A DNA stretch of 24,903 nt from Pseudomonadota bacterium (GCA_023434095.1 JAEYTJ010000117.1:1-24903); one strand, 5' to 3'. Numbered from the stretch's first letter, positions 8,242 to 15,859 are shown. Numbers and translations: made by a program. Notes: a model not told the origin generated them from the letters alone.

Positions 8242-9660
8242 ATGAACAAGCTGCACATACTCTTTGGAAAAACGGTAGGCGCGGTGGGTGCGCCCAAGGA
8301 TTCGCCGGAAGGTGGCAAGGCCGCTCCGGCGGCCCAGAAGGTGCGCCTGCGCCCGGTGCAGCGCGACCTGCCGGACCGCGACCTGCCGGATATGGACGAC
8401 GCCCCGGCGCCGGCGCCCCGCGTCAAGCCGTCCCGGCCTGCCGCCAAGGACGATGTCGCCTTCTCCGAGCGCCAGTCCAGCGATCTCGCCGCCAGCCTGC
8501 CGCGCAAGGCGCGAAAGCGCCGCTCGGTCGGGCTGTGGGCCTCGTTCCTGCTGATGGTCGCCGCGCCCACGCTTGTGGCGGCGCTCTATTACGGCATGGT
8601 CGTCTCGAACCAGTACATGTCGGAGTTCCGCTTCGCCGTGCGCAGCCAGGACTTTGCGCCGGCCGGGGCCAGTGCGGCGAGCACGGCGCTCGGGGCGGCG
8701 GCGCGCGCCGGCGGCTTCACCGACAATTTCCTCGTCGTCGACTACCTGTCCAGCCGGCAGGCGGTGGAAGACCTGATGAAGACGATGGACCTGCGCAGCA
8801 TGTATGCGCGGGCCGGCGTCGACCCGCTGTCGCGCCTCGGCGGCGAGGCGACGATGGAAAGCCTCGTCTCCTACTGGCAGTCGATGATCGATGCGTCCTT
8901 CGATCTGGCAACCGGGCTCGCTCTGGTGCGCGTGCGCGCCTTCACGCCCGAGGACGCCCACCAGATCGCTGCCCAGCTCGTCAGCCAGAGCGAGCGGCTG
9001 ATCAACGACATTTCCGCCCGTGCCCGCCGCGACGCGGTGACCTTCGCCGAGGCCGACGTCTCCCGCGCCGAGGACCGGCTGCGTGGCGCGCGCCAGGCGC
9101 TGCGCCAGTTCCGCGACGCGGAGCAGACGCCCGACGCGGCCCGCACGGCCGGGGGCACGCTCGATCTCGCCATGAAGCTGCGCGGGGAACTCGCGGGGCT
9201 GCAGTCCCAGCTCGCCTCGCTGCGCACCTATATGGACGCCAATGCCCCGACCGTGAAAGTGCTGGAAAGCCGCATCGCCGCGACCGGAAAGCAGATCGCC
9301 GCCATTGAGCGCGAAATCGGCAAGGGCGGCGGCACGGCGAACGCCGCCGCAAGCACCGGCGCCGCGACGGCGGGCACGCCGCCGGTCCTGTCCGACGTGC
9401 TGTCGAATTACGAGGACGTCGATCTCAGCCGGCAGTTCGCCGAGAAATATTACGAGACCACCCTCTCCGCGCTCGAACTCGCGCGCTCGGAGGCCGCCGC
9501 CCAGCAGACCTATGTCGCCACCTACGTCCAGCCGGCGCAGGCACAGGCGAGCGAGTATCCGCGCCGGGGCGTCTCGATCCTGATCATCTTCCTCGCCGCC
9601 GGCGCGCTGTGGTTCATCAGCGTCATGGTGTTCTTCTCCATCCGCGACCACATGGCCTGA
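8242..9660 (+). CDS. KpsE/RkpR-like capsule polysaccharide export inner-membrane protein
   Basis: This 472-residue polysaccharide co-polymerase bridges an ABC exporter and the outer-membrane channel. A proline- and charge-rich cytoplasmic N-terminus (residues 1-94) follows the ATG. A first membrane helix spans about 96-120 (GLWASFLLMVAAPTLVAALY), and a second spans about 440-465 just before the short RDHMA tail. Between them lies a large periplasmic domain with Wzz-type features and long Arg/Glu/Gln-rich coiled-coil stretches (about 250-370). The closing YPRRGVSILIIF element is typical of KpsE-type PCP-3 proteins. The N-terminal cytoplasmic extension is longer than in E. coli KpsE. The next gene starts 11 bp downstream, placing this gene first in the exporter operon. 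Confidence 0.9.
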   Translation: MNKLHILFGKTVGAVGAPKDSPEGGKAAPAAQKVRLRPVQRDLPDRDLPDMDDAPAPAPRVKPSRPAAKDDVAFSERQSSDLAASLPRKARKRRSVGLWASFLLMVAAPTLVAALYYGMVVSNQYMSEFRFAVRSQDFAPAGASAASTALGAAARAGGFTDNFLVVDYLSSRQAVEDLMKTMDLRSMYARAGVDPLSRLGGEATMESLVSYWQSMIDASFDLATGLALVRVRAFTPEDAHQIAAQLVSQSERLINDISARARRDAVTFAEADVSRAEDRLRGARQALRQFRDAEQTPDAARTAGGTLDLAMKLRGELAGLQSQLASLRTYMDANAPTVKVLESRIAATGKQIAAIEREIGKGGGTANAAASTGAATAGTPPVLSDVLSNYEDVDLSRQFAEKYYETTLSALELARSEAAAQQTYVATYVQPAQAQASEYPRRGVSILIIFLAAGALWFISVMVFFSIRDHMA

Positions 9661-9671
9661 GGGGAGCGGCG

Positions 9672-10496
9672 ATGACCTTCAGCTCCCCCGCCGACACGCC
9701 GGAAAGACGGTTCGGCCTGTCCGCGCTGATGGAAGGCCTGCACACGCAGGGCCGCGTCGTCATCGCGCTGATGCTGCGGGAGATGCGGCTGCGCTCGGTG
9801 CATTCGCGCCTGAGCTACCTGCTGGCGCTGCTGGAGCCGATCCTCCAGCTCGCCATGATGATGGGCATCTTCAGCATCATCGGCCGCCGGCCGGATTTCG
9901 GCACAAGCCTGCTGCTGTTCCTCGGCACCGGCATCCTGCCGTTCTTCCTGTTCACCCATGTGTCCGGGCGTACCACCAGCGCGATCCGCGCCAGCGGGCT
10001 GGTGCGGGCGCTCGCGCCGATCCAGCCGCTCGACATCATGCTGGCCCGCGCCCTGCTGGAGACCGCGACGCTGCTGGTGGTGGCGATCCTGCTGTTCACC
10101 GTCATCTATGCCATGGGCATTCCGGAGGCGATCCCGATCCGGCCCATGCTGGCGATCGAGGGCTTTGCCGCCACCGCGCTGCTCGCCATCGGCGTCGGGC
10201 TGATCAACGGGGTGATCGGCGCCTTCTTCAAGCTCTGGGCGGTGATCTACGGCGTGCTGTCGCGCTCGCTGATCTTCCTCTCCGGGGTGTTCTTCGTGCC
10301 CGATTTCATGCCGGTGCAGATTCGCTACTGGTTGAGCTGGAACCCGCTGCTGCACGGGCTGGAGTGGTTCCGCTCCGGCTTCTACCTCACCTATCCCACG
10401 CTCATCCTCGACAAGACCTATCTGATCGGCTTCGGCGTCGTGGCGCTGTTGATCGGTCTTGCGCTCGAACGCGTCTTCCGTGCGAGGCTGGTATGA
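9672..10496 (+). CDS. ABC-2 type capsule polysaccharide exporter permease (KpsM/RkpT-like)
   Basis: This 274-residue integral membrane protein has about six hydrophobic segments and the ABC-2 pattern, with an N-terminal amphipathic coupling segment (VVIALMLREMRLRSV) before the first helix. The C-terminal half includes the conserved LSGVFFVPDFMP loop and the WNPLLHGLEWFRSGF stretch seen in polysaccharide permeases. GGGGAG at 9661-9666 serves as a ribosome-binding site 5 bp before the ATG. The stop codon overlaps the ATPase start (ATGA). It should form a homodimeric pore with the downstream ATPase and pass a lipid-linked polysaccharide across the inner membrane. Confidence 0.93.
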   Translation: MTFSSPADTPERRFGLSALMEGLHTQGRVVIALMLREMRLRSVHSRLSYLLALLEPILQLAMMMGIFSIIGRRPDFGTSLLLFLGTGILPFFLFTHVSGRTTSAIRASGLVRALAPIQPLDIMLARALLETATLLVVAILLFTVIYAMGIPEAIPIRPMLAIEGFAATALLAIGVGLINGVIGAFFKLWAVIYGVLSRSLIFLSGVFFVPDFMPVQIRYWLSWNPLLHGLEWFRSGFYLTYPTLILDKTYLIGFGVVALLIGLALERVFRARLV

Positions 10497-11233
10497 TGGC
10501 GGTGGAAATGGCGGGCGTCGCCAAGACCTTCCATGTCGCGCATGGCAATCGCCGGGTGTTCGAGCATCTCGATGCCGCCTTCCCGCGCGGAACGTCCGTC
10601 GGCGTTCTCGGTACGCGCGGCGCAGGGAAGTCGACCCTCATCCGGCTGATCGGCGGCGCGACGCTGCCGGATCGCGGCAGGATTCGCCGCACGGGCACGG
10701 TTTCGCCGCCCATTGCCAACACGCAGGCCTACCACGCCGCGCTGACGGGGCGGGAAAACCTGCATTTCGTCGCCCGCGTCAACGGCTTCGACGGCAGCGC
10801 GGCGGCACAGTTCGTCGGCCGCTTCGCGCAGATGGAGGAAGAGCTCGACCAGCCGCTGGCGAGCTACACGCGCGAGCGCCGCTCGCGCTTCCTGTTCGCC
10901 GCGTCCTACGCGCTGCCCTTCGACATCTTCCTGGCCGACGAGGCGCTGTTCGGCGGCAGCGGTGCCTTCCGCGCGCGCTGTGCCGAACTGGTGCAGGCGC
11001 GCCGGGCCCATGCCACGCTGATCTTCACCACGCGCTCCCCGCAGATGCTGCGCCGCTTCGCGGACAAGGGCGCCGTGCTGCATGAGGGCCGGCTGCACAT
11101 GTTCGACCGGATCGGCGACGCGATCCGCCTCTTCCGCACGATCGACGACGGGCTGGCGTCCGAGACGGACGACGGCACGGAGGAAGGGGACGAGGAGCGT
11201 CTCGTCGACGAACCCTTCGGGCCGCTGGCCTGA
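10493..11233 (+). CDS. ABC exporter ATP-binding protein (KpsT/RkpS-like) with atypical signature motif
   Basis: This 246-residue nucleotide-binding protein carries Walker A GTRGAGKST (residues 40-48), the family-typical HAALTGRENLHFVARVNG segment, and Walker B plus catalytic Glu in FDIFLADEAL. In KpsT homologues the ABC signature reads close to YSSGMRARL; here the aligned segment reads YTRERRSRF, so the Ser-Gly pair of the signature is absent. The D-loop region after Walker B (FGGSGAF) also differs from the usual form. The ATG is in an ATGA overlap with the permease gene; a second ATG follows directly at 10496. The C-terminal tail is acidic (DDGTEEGDEE). It most likely powers capsule export, but the odd signature raises the question of whether it hydrolyses ATP normally. 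Confidence 0.9.
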   Translation: MMAVEMAGVAKTFHVAHGNRRVFEHLDAAFPRGTSVGVLGTRGAGKSTLIRLIGGATLPDRGRIRRTGTVSPPIANTQAYHAALTGRENLHFVARVNGFDGSAAAQFVGRFAQMEEELDQPLASYTRERRSRFLFAASYALPFDIFLADEALFGGSGAFRARCAELVQARRAHATLIFTTRSPQMLRRFADKGAVLHEGRLHMFDRIGDAIRLFRTIDDGLASETDDGTEEGDEERLVDEPFGPLA

Positions 11234-11253
11234 AGTTGCCTTCCATCACTTTC

Positions 11254-11270
11254 GGTCGGGTGGTCCGACC
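11254..11270. repeat. Small inverted repeat upstream of the 67-residue ORF
   Basis: A 6-bp perfect inverted repeat (GGTCGG and CCGACC, 5-nt loop) lies between the ATPase stop and the small gene. It may be an RNA hairpin that tunes expression of the last gene in the operon, or a protein site. Nothing else is visible in the 55-bp gap apart from the ribosome-binding site AAGGAG. Confidence 0.35.
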
Positions 11271-11288
11271 TAACCTGAAGGAGCAGAC

Positions 11289-11492
11289 ATGAACGAGCTT
11301 CCCGAAATTAGCCGCCAGCTTGAACGTTTCGTCGCCCGCCGGCTGGTCGAGTTCGACCAGGCCGCCTGGAAGGAACTGAGCGTCCAGAAGCGCAAGGAGT
11401 GCATCCAGGCCGCGCGGCGCGCGCTGAAGGCCGAGCGCAACTATTTCGCCCGCCACGCCAATGCCGGCGTGACCGCCACCGCGGCCGAATGA
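11289..11492 (+). CDS. Small charged protein of unknown function, last gene of exporter operon
   Basis: This 67-residue protein is rich in Arg, Lys, Glu and Ala and is predicted helical (RQLERFVARRLVEFDQ, then KRKECIQAARRALKAERNY). It has no signal peptide or membrane segment, so it is probably cytoplasmic. A good ribosome-binding site (AAGGAG at 11278-11283) precedes the ATG, and codon use matches its neighbours, which supports a real gene. It lies 55 bp after the ATPase gene and just before a strong hairpin, so it closes the kpsE-permease-ATPase operon. I do not recognise a family. A role as an exporter-associated or regulatory subunit is only guilt by association. Confidence 0.75.
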   Translation: MNELPEISRQLERFVARRLVEFDQAAWKELSVQKRKECIQAARRALKAERNYFARHANAGVTATAAE

Positions 11493-11502
11493 GCCGTGTT
11501 CT

Positions 11503-11528
11503 GCACCGGCCGCTTCGGCGGCCGGTGC
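11503..11528 (+). terminator. UUCG-capped 11-bp hairpin ending the exporter operon
   Basis: GCACCGGCCGC, loop TTCG, then the exact reverse complement give a perfect 11-bp stem with the extra-stable UUCG tetraloop, 10 bp after the small gene's stop. No long T-run follows, only a mixed AT-rich stretch, so it may act as a terminator or as a 3'-end stabiliser. Confidence 0.75.
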
Positions 11529-11719
11529 TATATTGCCATTCTAGGCATGTCGAGGCGCTTCGCGTCGACGAATTCGATTTATTTCAATAATGAGCCTATA
11601 TTCTGTGTTCTATAAATCACACGAAACGCCTTTAAGATCTCTCTTTTGCGGTGCGGTATAGAATTGGTCATCTTTGCTCGTCTTAGATGCCGTGCAGACG
11701 TAGAAGGGGATCCGGCGGC
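11529..11719 (+). promoter_or_regulatory. AT-rich leader/promoter region before the export lipoprotein gene
   Basis: About 150 bp of low-GC sequence between the hairpin and the export lipoprotein gene probably holds that gene's promoter. TATA-like hexamers occur around 11600-11620 and 11655-11665, but none has a well-spaced -35 element. A purine-rich ribosome-binding-site candidate (AGAAGGGG) lies at 11702-11709, downstream of the first ATG and 10 bp before an in-frame TTG at 11720. Confidence 0.45.
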
Positions 11720-12871
11720 TTGATTATCCGGGGTGCGAAGGTCCGTCTTGCCGGACTTGTCATGCTGAGCGCGTCGCTCGGCGGCTGCGTGTTCTTTCCA
11801 GGCTCGGGGCCCGTGACCCAGGAGGTCATGCAGCCACGCGAGCCGATCGAGTACGAGATCGTCGATGTGAACGCCGACACGGTGCGGGCGATGCATCTGT
11901 GGCGCGCGGCGAGCCTTGCGAGCAGCTTCGGCGCCCGCAAGCCCGCGCCGGAAACCCGGGTGAATGTCGGCGACGTGGTGCAGGTCTCGATCTGGGAAGC
12001 GAGTTCCGGCGGCCTGTTCGGCAACGGCTCGGGCGATACCGGCTCGGGCAGCGAAATGCTGCCACAGCAGACCGTGGATCGCGACGGCTACATCAAGGTT
12101 CCCTATGTCGGCGAGGTATCCGTCATCGGCAAACGGCCGAGCGAGATCGCCCGGACGATCGAGAAGGGTCTGACCGGCAAGTCCATCGACCCGCAGGTGC
12201 TGATCACGCTGCCGCAGCAGACGTCGGCTTCCGTGGTGGTGGTCGGCGACCTCACCGGCGCCGGCCGCGTCAATCTCAACGTGAAGGGCGACCGGCTGCT
12301 GGAAGTCATCGCCCAGGCCGGCGGCATCAAGGCCCCGCCGCATGAGACCTTCGTGCGGGTGACGCGCGGCAAGCGCAGTGCGACCATGCAGCTGACCGCC
12401 GTGCTGGCGCGGCCGGACGAGAATATCTTCATGCAGCCGGGCGACACGGTATACGTGTTCCGCCGGCCGCAGAGCTTCACCGCGCTCGGCGCGGTCAAGG
12501 GGGCGGGCGAGGTGGCCATCGACCGCGAGGACTTCACCGTCGCCGAGGCGGTGGGCTCTTCCGGCGGGTTGATCGACACCCAGGCCGACCCCAGCGGCGT
12601 GTTCATCTTCCGCTACGAGCAGGCGGAGGTGGTGCGGGCGATCAATCCGGAATCGCCCTTCCTCGCGGGCAACAGCGTCGTCCCGGTCATCTATCGCCTC
12701 AACCTGAAGGACCCGTCCGGCTACTTCATCGCCCGTGCTTTCCCGATCCGCGCCGGGGACATCGTCTACGTCGCCAACGCCCCGGGGGTGGAGTTCACCA
12801 AGTTCCTGCGCATGGCGCTGATGATCAGTTCGATGGCCCGCAGCAACACCACCACCTGGACGGCGGACTGA
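11687..12871 (+). CDS. Outer-membrane polysaccharide export lipoprotein (Wza/KpsD-type OPX)
   Basis: This protein of 394 residues (from ATG 11687) has a lipoprotein signal: basic RGAKVR, a hydrophobic core and lipobox SLGGC with Cys34. A Poly_export domain (about 90-178) includes VGDVVQVSIWE and the RDGYIKVPYVGEV motif. SLBB-type beta-grasp repeats follow (about 182 onwards, VVVVGDLTGAGRVNL and VLARPDENIFMQPGDTVYVF). OPX proteins form the periplasm-spanning and outer-membrane channel that receives polysaccharide from the PCP/ABC exporter. The ATG at 11687 has no ribosome-binding site, whereas TTG 11720 is preceded by AGAAGGGG and would start neatly before the signal peptide, so the true start is uncertain. 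It is separated from the exporter operon by a terminator and an AT-rich region and probably has its own promoter. Confidence 0.92.
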   Translation: MPCRRRRGSGGLIIRGAKVRLAGLVMLSASLGGCVFFPGSGPVTQEVMQPREPIEYEIVDVNADTVRAMHLWRAASLASSFGARKPAPETRVNVGDVVQVSIWEASSGGLFGNGSGDTGSGSEMLPQQTVDRDGYIKVPYVGEVSVIGKRPSEIARTIEKGLTGKSIDPQVLITLPQQTSASVVVVGDLTGAGRVNLNVKGDRLLEVIAQAGGIKAPPHETFVRVTRGKRSATMQLTAVLARPDENIFMQPGDTVYVFRRPQSFTALGAVKGAGEVAIDREDFTVAEAVGSSGGLIDTQADPSGVFIFRYEQAEVVRAINPESPFLAGNSVVPVIYRLNLKDPSGYFIARAFPIRAGDIVYVANAPGVEFTKFLRMALMISSMARSNTTTWTAD

Positions 12872-12933
12872 GCCGCAGGGACGGGCTTGTGTGGTGCGGT
12901 CCATCGGGGGCGCGCCGCCCGACAGAGGAGGTC

Positions 12934-14064
12934 ATGGTGAGGAAGCTCTTCCTCCTGACGCCGCTTGCCCTTCTATGGGCTGGCCTTGCCGCTCCGCTCC
13001 GGGCGGACACGCCGGCGACCATCGCGGACTACATGGTGATGGATGTGTGCGTGGACGCCGCCGACGCCATCGTGCCGGGCCTCGTGCCGGGCGATGCCGG
13101 CTGCGAGCGCCGCCGCAACATCCGTCCCGGCGAGCCGCCGCCGTATGAGCTGCGCAACTTCCTCAATCCCGGCGGCGACTGCCGCGAGGATGGCGGCACG
13201 GTGGTGAAGCTGAACCGGCCGGTGGAGCGGGACGGACAGACGCGTATCGTCTCCTCTACCCTGAGCCTTCCGGTCACCCCCTGCGAAGGCGCGCGGGGCA
13301 GGCCGGGCCGGCCGGGCGAGGGCGGGGCCTCGATCCAGTGGCACGACGAGGGCTACGGCTTCATCATGGGCAGCTACAGCCCGGTCGCGCTCTCCATCTA
13401 CCAGACCCCGCTGTGCCGGGACGGCAGCACCTCCTCGCGCCGCTTCTTCCGTGGATGGGTCATTGCCCCGGCGCGCGTGCCGGCCGTGGGGGAAGGCGGC
13501 TACGGCGTGTTTCAGAGCCGGCTCGCCACCGGTGCCGCCTCGGCACTGCCGCAGGCCTGCCCCACTCGCTACCGCCGGGCGCTGACCACCTGGCTGGTCG
13601 CGCCCATGCGCTACACCGCGGGGCGGGAGATGGTATCCGTCGTCTCCAGCCATTTTGCCCAGGTCAGCCGCGACGGTCTCTCGCCCGGCGCGACGATGCA
13701 GATGGAACAGACCTACTGGACCCGCGAATTCGGCCTGTCGCGCTGGGAGAAATGGGCGCGCGCGGACTGGGTCCATCCCCGCAGCCACCGCTCGGCGCCC
13801 GATCTCGCCCGCGAACTGCGCCAGCGCGGGCGCTGCGGCCCCCCGGCGGGCGGCACTTTCGACATTTCGCCGCGCACCCGCTTCACCGATGCCCCCGGCC
13901 ATGACGACGCCTATGCCCGGGTGATCGCCGACCCGAAGACCGGCACCAGCCATCTCTGGCTCATGACGCTGTGCGAGGATTACACCAATGTCCGCCCGCG
14001 GCCGGCCGACAAGCGGCTTCCGGATGTCTCCGCCATCGCCGATCCCGCCTATTGGAGACCCTGA
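12934..14064 (+). CDS. Secreted Cys-rich protein of unknown function
   Basis: A 376-residue protein starts at ATG 12934 behind a strong AGAGGAGG ribosome-binding site. The first 24 residues form a Sec signal peptide (MVRKLFLLTPLALLWAGLAA then PLRA). The mature part has about eight cysteines spaced through its length (DVCVD, GCERR, DCRED, TPCEG, PLCRD, QACPT, GRCGP, TLCED), suggesting disulfides in the periplasm or outside the cell. It has no membrane segment. There are many aromatic and Arg-rich stretches and a Gly/Pro/Arg patch (GRPGRPGEGG). I do not recognise a domain. It follows the export lipoprotein gene by 62 bp and ends in a strong hairpin, so it is probably co-transcribed and may act on, or sense, the exported polysaccharide; that role is inference. 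Confidence 0.85.
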   Translation: MVRKLFLLTPLALLWAGLAAPLRADTPATIADYMVMDVCVDAADAIVPGLVPGDAGCERRRNIRPGEPPPYELRNFLNPGGDCREDGGTVVKLNRPVERDGQTRIVSSTLSLPVTPCEGARGRPGRPGEGGASIQWHDEGYGFIMGSYSPVALSIYQTPLCRDGSTSSRRFFRGWVIAPARVPAVGEGGYGVFQSRLATGAASALPQACPTRYRRALTTWLVAPMRYTAGREMVSVVSSHFAQVSRDGLSPGATMQMEQTYWTREFGLSRWEKWARADWVHPRSHRSAPDLARELRQRGRCGPPAGGTFDISPRTRFTDAPGHDDAYARVIADPKTGTSHLWLMTLCEDYTNVRPRPADKRLPDVSAIADPAYWRP

Positions 14065-14084
14065 GCGACCCGCTCAGGGTCTCC
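14054..14084 (+). terminator. Perfect 14-bp stem hairpin spanning the stop codon
   Basis: GGAGACCCTGAGCG, loop ACC, then the exact reverse complement form a 14-bp GC-rich stem. The left arm contains the final codons and TGA stop of the secreted-protein gene. No T-run follows. It is very likely a terminator or mRNA-stabilising end for the preceding operon. Confidence 0.8.
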
Positions 14085-14113
14085 GGACCCGCCGCGCCGC
14101 ACGCATGTGTGAT

Positions 14114-14133
14114 CGTCCGCCCCGGTGCGGACG
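14114..14133. repeat. Second intergenic hairpin, 7-bp stem
   Basis: CGTCCGC and GCGGACG flank a 6-nt loop, 30 bp after the larger terminator and 48 bp before the aldo/keto reductase GTG. It could be a second terminator, an operator or part of that gene's leader. Confidence 0.4.
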
Positions 14134-14180
14134 GCCGGATATGACGTTAGGTCGTGTGTCGCAGCGGGGAAGGAGAGACG

Positions 14181-15098
14181 GTGACGCTCACACGCCGAAG
14201 CCTCATCGGATCGGCCGCTTTCGGGTTCAGCCTGGCCGCCCTGCCGCCGGTGCGCCTGCGCGCCCAGACGGCGCCCCTCACGCGGCCCATCCCCTCTACC
14301 GGCGAGCAGATACCCTGCGTCGGGCTCGGCACCTGGATCACCTTCAATGTCGGCGACGACGCGACCCTGCAGGCCGAATGCACCGAGGTCATGGCCGCGT
14401 TCTTCGCCGGCGGCGGGCGGATGGTCGACAGCTCGCCCATGTACGGGTCCTCGCAGGCCGTGATCGGGCGCGGCCTCGCCGAACTCGGGCGGGCCGGCAC
14501 GGTGTTTTCGGCGGAGAAGGTCTGGACCTCCTCGGACGCGAACGGCCCGACGCAGATCGAGCAGACGCGCCGGCTCTGGGGCGTGGAGCGCTTCGACCTG
14601 CTGCAGGTGCATAATCTTCTGGGATGGGAGGCGCATCTCGACACGCTCTTCGCGATGAAGGCCGCCGGCCGTCTGCGCTATGTCGGCATCACCACCTCGG
14701 AGGGGCGCCGCCACGATCTGGTCGAGCAGATCATGCGGCGCCACCCGCTCGATTTCGTGCAGTTCAGCTACAACCTCGTCGACCGGGACGCCGAAAAGCG
14801 CCTTCTGCCGCTCGCCGCCGAGCGCGGGATCGCGGTGATCGTCAACCGGCCCTTCCAGCAGGGCGCCCTGACGCGCCGGCTCGATGGCGAGCCGCTGCCC
14901 GACTGGGCCGGCGAGATCGGCGCGGCGAGCTGGGCGCAGCTGATCATGAAGTTCATCCTGGCGGATCCCGCCGTCACCGTCGTCATCCCCGCCACCACGC
15001 GCGTCGACCATGTCCGCGAGAACCTCGCCGCCGCCGGTGGCCCGTGGCCGGACCCGAAGATGCGGGAGCGGATCGCCACCCATATCGGCGCGCTGTGA
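14181..15098 (+). CDS. Tat-exported aldo/keto reductase
   Basis: This 305-residue protein uses GTG 14181, chosen because GGGGAAGGAGAG lies just upstream and because it places the twin-arginine signal (LTRRSLIGSAAFGFSLAALP) at the extreme N-terminus. The AKR catalytic tetrad is intact: D83 and Y88 in MVDSSPMYGSS, K113 in FSAEKVW and H144 in LLQVHNL. Aldo/keto reductases reduce carbonyls with NADPH and are usually cytoplasmic. A Tat signal means this one is folded, perhaps with cofactor, before reaching the periplasm. The stop overlaps the start of the next gene by one base (TGATG). Substrate unknown. Confidence 0.9.
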   Translation: MTLTRRSLIGSAAFGFSLAALPPVRLRAQTAPLTRPIPSTGEQIPCVGLGTWITFNVGDDATLQAECTEVMAAFFAGGGRMVDSSPMYGSSQAVIGRGLAELGRAGTVFSAEKVWTSSDANGPTQIEQTRRLWGVERFDLLQVHNLLGWEAHLDTLFAMKAAGRLRYVGITTSEGRRHDLVEQIMRRHPLDFVQFSYNLVDRDAEKRLLPLAAERGIAVIVNRPFQQGALTRRLDGEPLPDWAGEIGAASWAQLIMKFILADPAVTVVIPATTRVDHVRENLAAAGGPWPDPKMRERIATHIGAL

Positions 15099-15802
15099 TG
15101 TCCGAATGGTGGACCTACCGGCTGGACGACTTCCTGCTGTTTTCGCCCCGCGTCTATTGGCGGCTGTTCGAAGCGCAGAACGCGGCCCTGTGGCCGCTGC
15201 AACTGGCGACAACGGCGCTGGGGCTGGCGCTTGTGCTGCTGATCCTTCGCCGGCCCGGCCGCGCGATGCCTTGGACCGGGCTCCTTCTCGCTCCCCTCTG
15301 GGCGTTCGTTGCCTGGTCCTTCCTGCTGCAACGCTATGCCGGGATCAACTGGGCCGTCCCCTATCTGGCGCCGGCCTTCTTCGTGCAGGCACTGCTGCTG
15401 CTCGCTGCCGCTCTCCTGTCCGGCGCCCCTGCCATGGGACGTCCCGACGCCATCGCCGGGGCCGGGCTGGGGCTGAGCTTGGCCGGCCTGCTGCTCTATC
15501 CGCTGCTTTCCCTTGCCTTCGGCCGTCCGTTGGCGGCTGCGGAGGTATTCGGCATCGTCCCCGACCCGACCGTGATGGTGACGGTCGGCCTGCTCCTGAC
15601 GATGAACGGGCGATGGCTCGCTGTCCTGCTGCCCATTCCGCTGCTGTGGTGCCTGTTTAGCGGGCTCACCCTGCTGACGATGGGGGAGATGCAGGCCTGG
15701 CTGGTTATGGCGAGCGCCGCCTTGGGGGCCGTGCTGGGGATGCTCAGGCTCGTATGCGGCCGCCGCCCTCTTCACGCCGATCCGACGACCCGGCCCGGAT
15801 AA
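15098..15802 (+). CDS. Multi-spanning membrane protein (possibly DUF6064 family)
   Basis: This 234-residue protein has about seven hydrophobic helices. It begins MSEWWTYRLDDFLLFSPRVY, an aromatic N-terminus that I associate, without being able to check, with the DUF6064 family of uncharacterised membrane proteins. Its ATG overlaps the aldo/keto reductase stop (TGATG), so translation is coupled to the Tat-exported enzyme. No charged catalytic motif or cofactor-binding histidine pair is apparent inside the helices. A membrane partner for the periplasmic reductase is an attractive but unproven idea. The gene ends facing a convergent gene with a small hairpin in the gap. Confidence 0.82.
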   Translation: MSEWWTYRLDDFLLFSPRVYWRLFEAQNAALWPLQLATTALGLALVLLILRRPGRAMPWTGLLLAPLWAFVAWSFLLQRYAGINWAVPYLAPAFFVQALLLLAAALLSGAPAMGRPDAIAGAGLGLSLAGLLLYPLLSLAFGRPLAAAEVFGIVPDPTVMVTVGLLLTMNGRWLAVLLPIPLLWCLFSGLTLLTMGEMQAWLVMASAALGAVLGMLRLVCGRRPLHADPTTRPG

Positions 15803-15832
15803 CGCGGCACCTCGCTCGATCTCCGTGACAGG

Positions 15833-15849
15833 CGCCCGTTGACCGGGCG
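15833..15849. terminator. Hairpin between convergent genes
   Basis: CGCCCG and CGGGCG (6-bp stem, 5-nt loop) lie in the 57-bp gap between two convergent genes, where a bidirectional terminator would be expected. No T-run flanks it. Confidence 0.4.
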
Positions 15850-15859
15850 GGGAGGGCGC

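Noticed and set aside
5816..8245. Long rightward frame of about 800 residues through the glycosyltransferase and sulfatase-family genes
   Set aside because: It overlaps two genes with intact catalytic motifs in other frames and shows no domain of its own.
8161..9651. Leftward 496-residue frame opposite the KpsE-like gene
   Set aside because: Composition of a shadow frame; the forward gene has two membrane helices and coiled coil in the expected places.
11579..12904. Leftward 441-residue open frame opposite the export lipoprotein gene
   Set aside because: Arg/His/Asp-rich composition typical of a reverse-strand shadow; the forward strand encodes Poly_export and SLBB domains.
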